In this document: positions 63,295 to 64,000 of the stretch, piece after piece | Layout of the letters: every line of letters begins with the position of its first letter | Numbering within the stretch: position 1 is the stretch's first letter | Assembly (NCBI GenBank): GCA_016794625.1 | Contig: JAEUGY010000009.1 | Span: 1-64,000 of the forward strand | Direction: 5' to 3' | Origin: Opitutaceae bacterium | Lineage (GTDB): Bacteria; Verrucomicrobiota; Verrucomicrobiia; Opitutales; Opitutaceae | DNA: 64,000 nt | Translations under genes and position numbers: made by a program | The notes under the pieces: model-generated | Databases searched by the model: none | Seen by the model: only the letters and a program-made list of their open reading frames with translations | Told to the model about the DNA's origin: nothing

Positions 63295-64000
63295 ATGAAC
63301 CACCAGCCCTCGCTGGTCATTCGCCCCGGTTTCCTTCAACCTCCCGCCATGCCGACCCCGCCCGTCGCCGTTCGCCTCACCTCCACCCCGGTTGCGCGCG
63401 CCCGGCCCGCGTGCCTTTGGCTGGTGCTGTCGGTGCTCTCGGCCGCGCCGCTCGGGGCGGCCGCGCGCACGGTCGACGCCTGGATCGCCCGCACCCCCGG
63501 ACCGCCCGCCTGGGAGGCCGCGCTGCGGTCGGGAGCGCTGGCTCCGCTCGACACCGACGCCCTGCCGCCCCGGCCGGAGCTGCCCGACCCGCTGCGCCGG
63601 GCTGACGGCAGCGAAGTCGCCGACCCGGTCGCGTGGGCCGCGCAGCGCGACGACTTGCGAAAGCTCCTGCAGCATTATGTCGTCGGCACCTTTCCGCCGG
63701 CACCTCGCACCACCCGCTCGGTCGAGTCCTCAACCGAACGCGATGGCGCCGGCTCGCGCTCCACGTTCGTGCTCGAGTTCAGTCCCCGGTTCGACGCCCG
63801 CCTCCGAGTCGAGGTGCTGACGCCGCCTGGAACCGGACCGTTTCCTGTGCTGCTCCTACCGGCGACCCATCGCGACTGGGCGGTCCTCGCGGTCAGCCGC
63901 GGTTACCTGGCCTGCGTGTATGCGGCGGGCGATGGTGACGACGACACCCGCACGTTCGCCGGACTGCACCCGGCGTCCGACTGGACGTTGCTCGCGCGCC
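63295..64000 (+). CDS. Exported esterase-like protein, glucuronoyl-esterase-like N-terminus (partial)
   Basis: The frame is open from ATG 63295 to the window end (235 residues seen); ATG 63349 is an alternative start nearer the signal helix (ACLWLVLSVLSAAPLGAAA). The mature part has LPDPLRRADGSEVADPVAW, AQRDDLRKLLQHYVVGTFPP and PFPVLLLPATHRDW, then GYLACVYAAGDGDDD and TFAGLHPASDWTLLAR. The 'PDPL...DGxxV..p..W..R...l......G.fP' opening is that of CE15-type glucuronoyl esterases and related alpha/beta hydrolases. The nucleophile elbow is beyond the window, so the family is provisional. It pairs divergently with the acetyl-xylan-esterase-like gene. Confidence 0.6.
   Translation, partial: MNHQPSLVIRPGFLQPPAMPTPPVAVRLTSTPVARARPACLWLVLSVLSAAPLGAAARTVDAWIARTPGPPAWEAALRSGALAPLDTDALPPRPELPDPLRRADGSEVADPVAWAAQRDDLRKLLQHYVVGTFPPAPRTTRSVESSTERDGAGSRSTFVLEFSPRFDARLRVEVLTPPGTGPFPVLLLPATHRDWAVLAVSRGYLACVYAAGDGDDDTRTFAGLHPASDWTLLAR

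Overview
The window is high-GC bacterial DNA whose gene set points to a verrucomicrobium, most likely family Opitutaceae. The clues are the TonB-dependent receptor type (regulatory domain followed by a 'GEFVVTSS' plug start), a secreted DUF1800 protein with Calx-beta domains and a Pro-Thr linker, DUF1080, BNR-4 and DUF1593 proteins, an orphan ADOP-type permease, and weak Shine-Dalgarno usage with many 4-base start/stop overlaps. This assignment is inference; no rRNA or tRNA gene was seen.

Layout. 1-11.6 kb: a 3' gene fragment, a secreted beta-propeller protein, mutS, an ACT-domain protein, and a four-gene minus-strand operon (DAHP synthase, trypsin-like protease, DUF3352-like protein, FG-GAP protein). 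11.8-23.5 kb: ffh, the very large DUF1800 protein with a pseudopilin-like partner, a Gfo/Idh/MocA oxidoreductase, an ABC-type permease and small hypotheticals. 23.5-27.2 kb: a repeat-filled spacer, prfB with a programmed +1 frameshift, and an EF-G-like GTPase. 27.4-44.8 kb: a carbohydrate locus with two GH29 fucosidases, a cytochrome c-PQQ sugar dehydrogenase-mutarotase fusion, a BNR-4 (PL24-like) protein, a ribose-type ABC transporter operon ending in a DUF1593 nucleoside-hydrolase-like protein, a TonB-dependent receptor and an AraC regulator. 45.4-52.1 kb: a glycolate/glyoxylate module (aminotransferase, GlcD, GlcE, GlcF, and a convergent lactate/glycolate permease behind a lactonase), preceded by a leader that can fold as an H-type pseudoknot. 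53.4-58.0 kb: a hypothetical, a hybrid sensor kinase and a DUF1080 protein. 58.1-61.6 kb: an exosortase overlapping its probable only substrate, a multi-spanning VIT-domain protein with a sorting-signal-like tail. 61.6-64 kb: a second repeat mosaic and two divergent esterase-like genes, the last cut by the window end.

How the genes fit together. The 27-45 kb block looks like uptake and processing of plant or algal polysaccharide: outer-membrane import, periplasmic binding lipoprotein, ABC import, exo-glycosidases and periplasmic sugar oxidation, with an AraC-type switch. The glycolate block gives import, oxidation to glyoxylate and transamination to glycine. The most distinctive signals are the exosortase/VIT pair, the three-domain sugar dehydrogenase, the pseudoknot leader, and a family of palindromic intergenic repeats that sit at gene 3' ends and in one case supply the last codons and stop of a gene.
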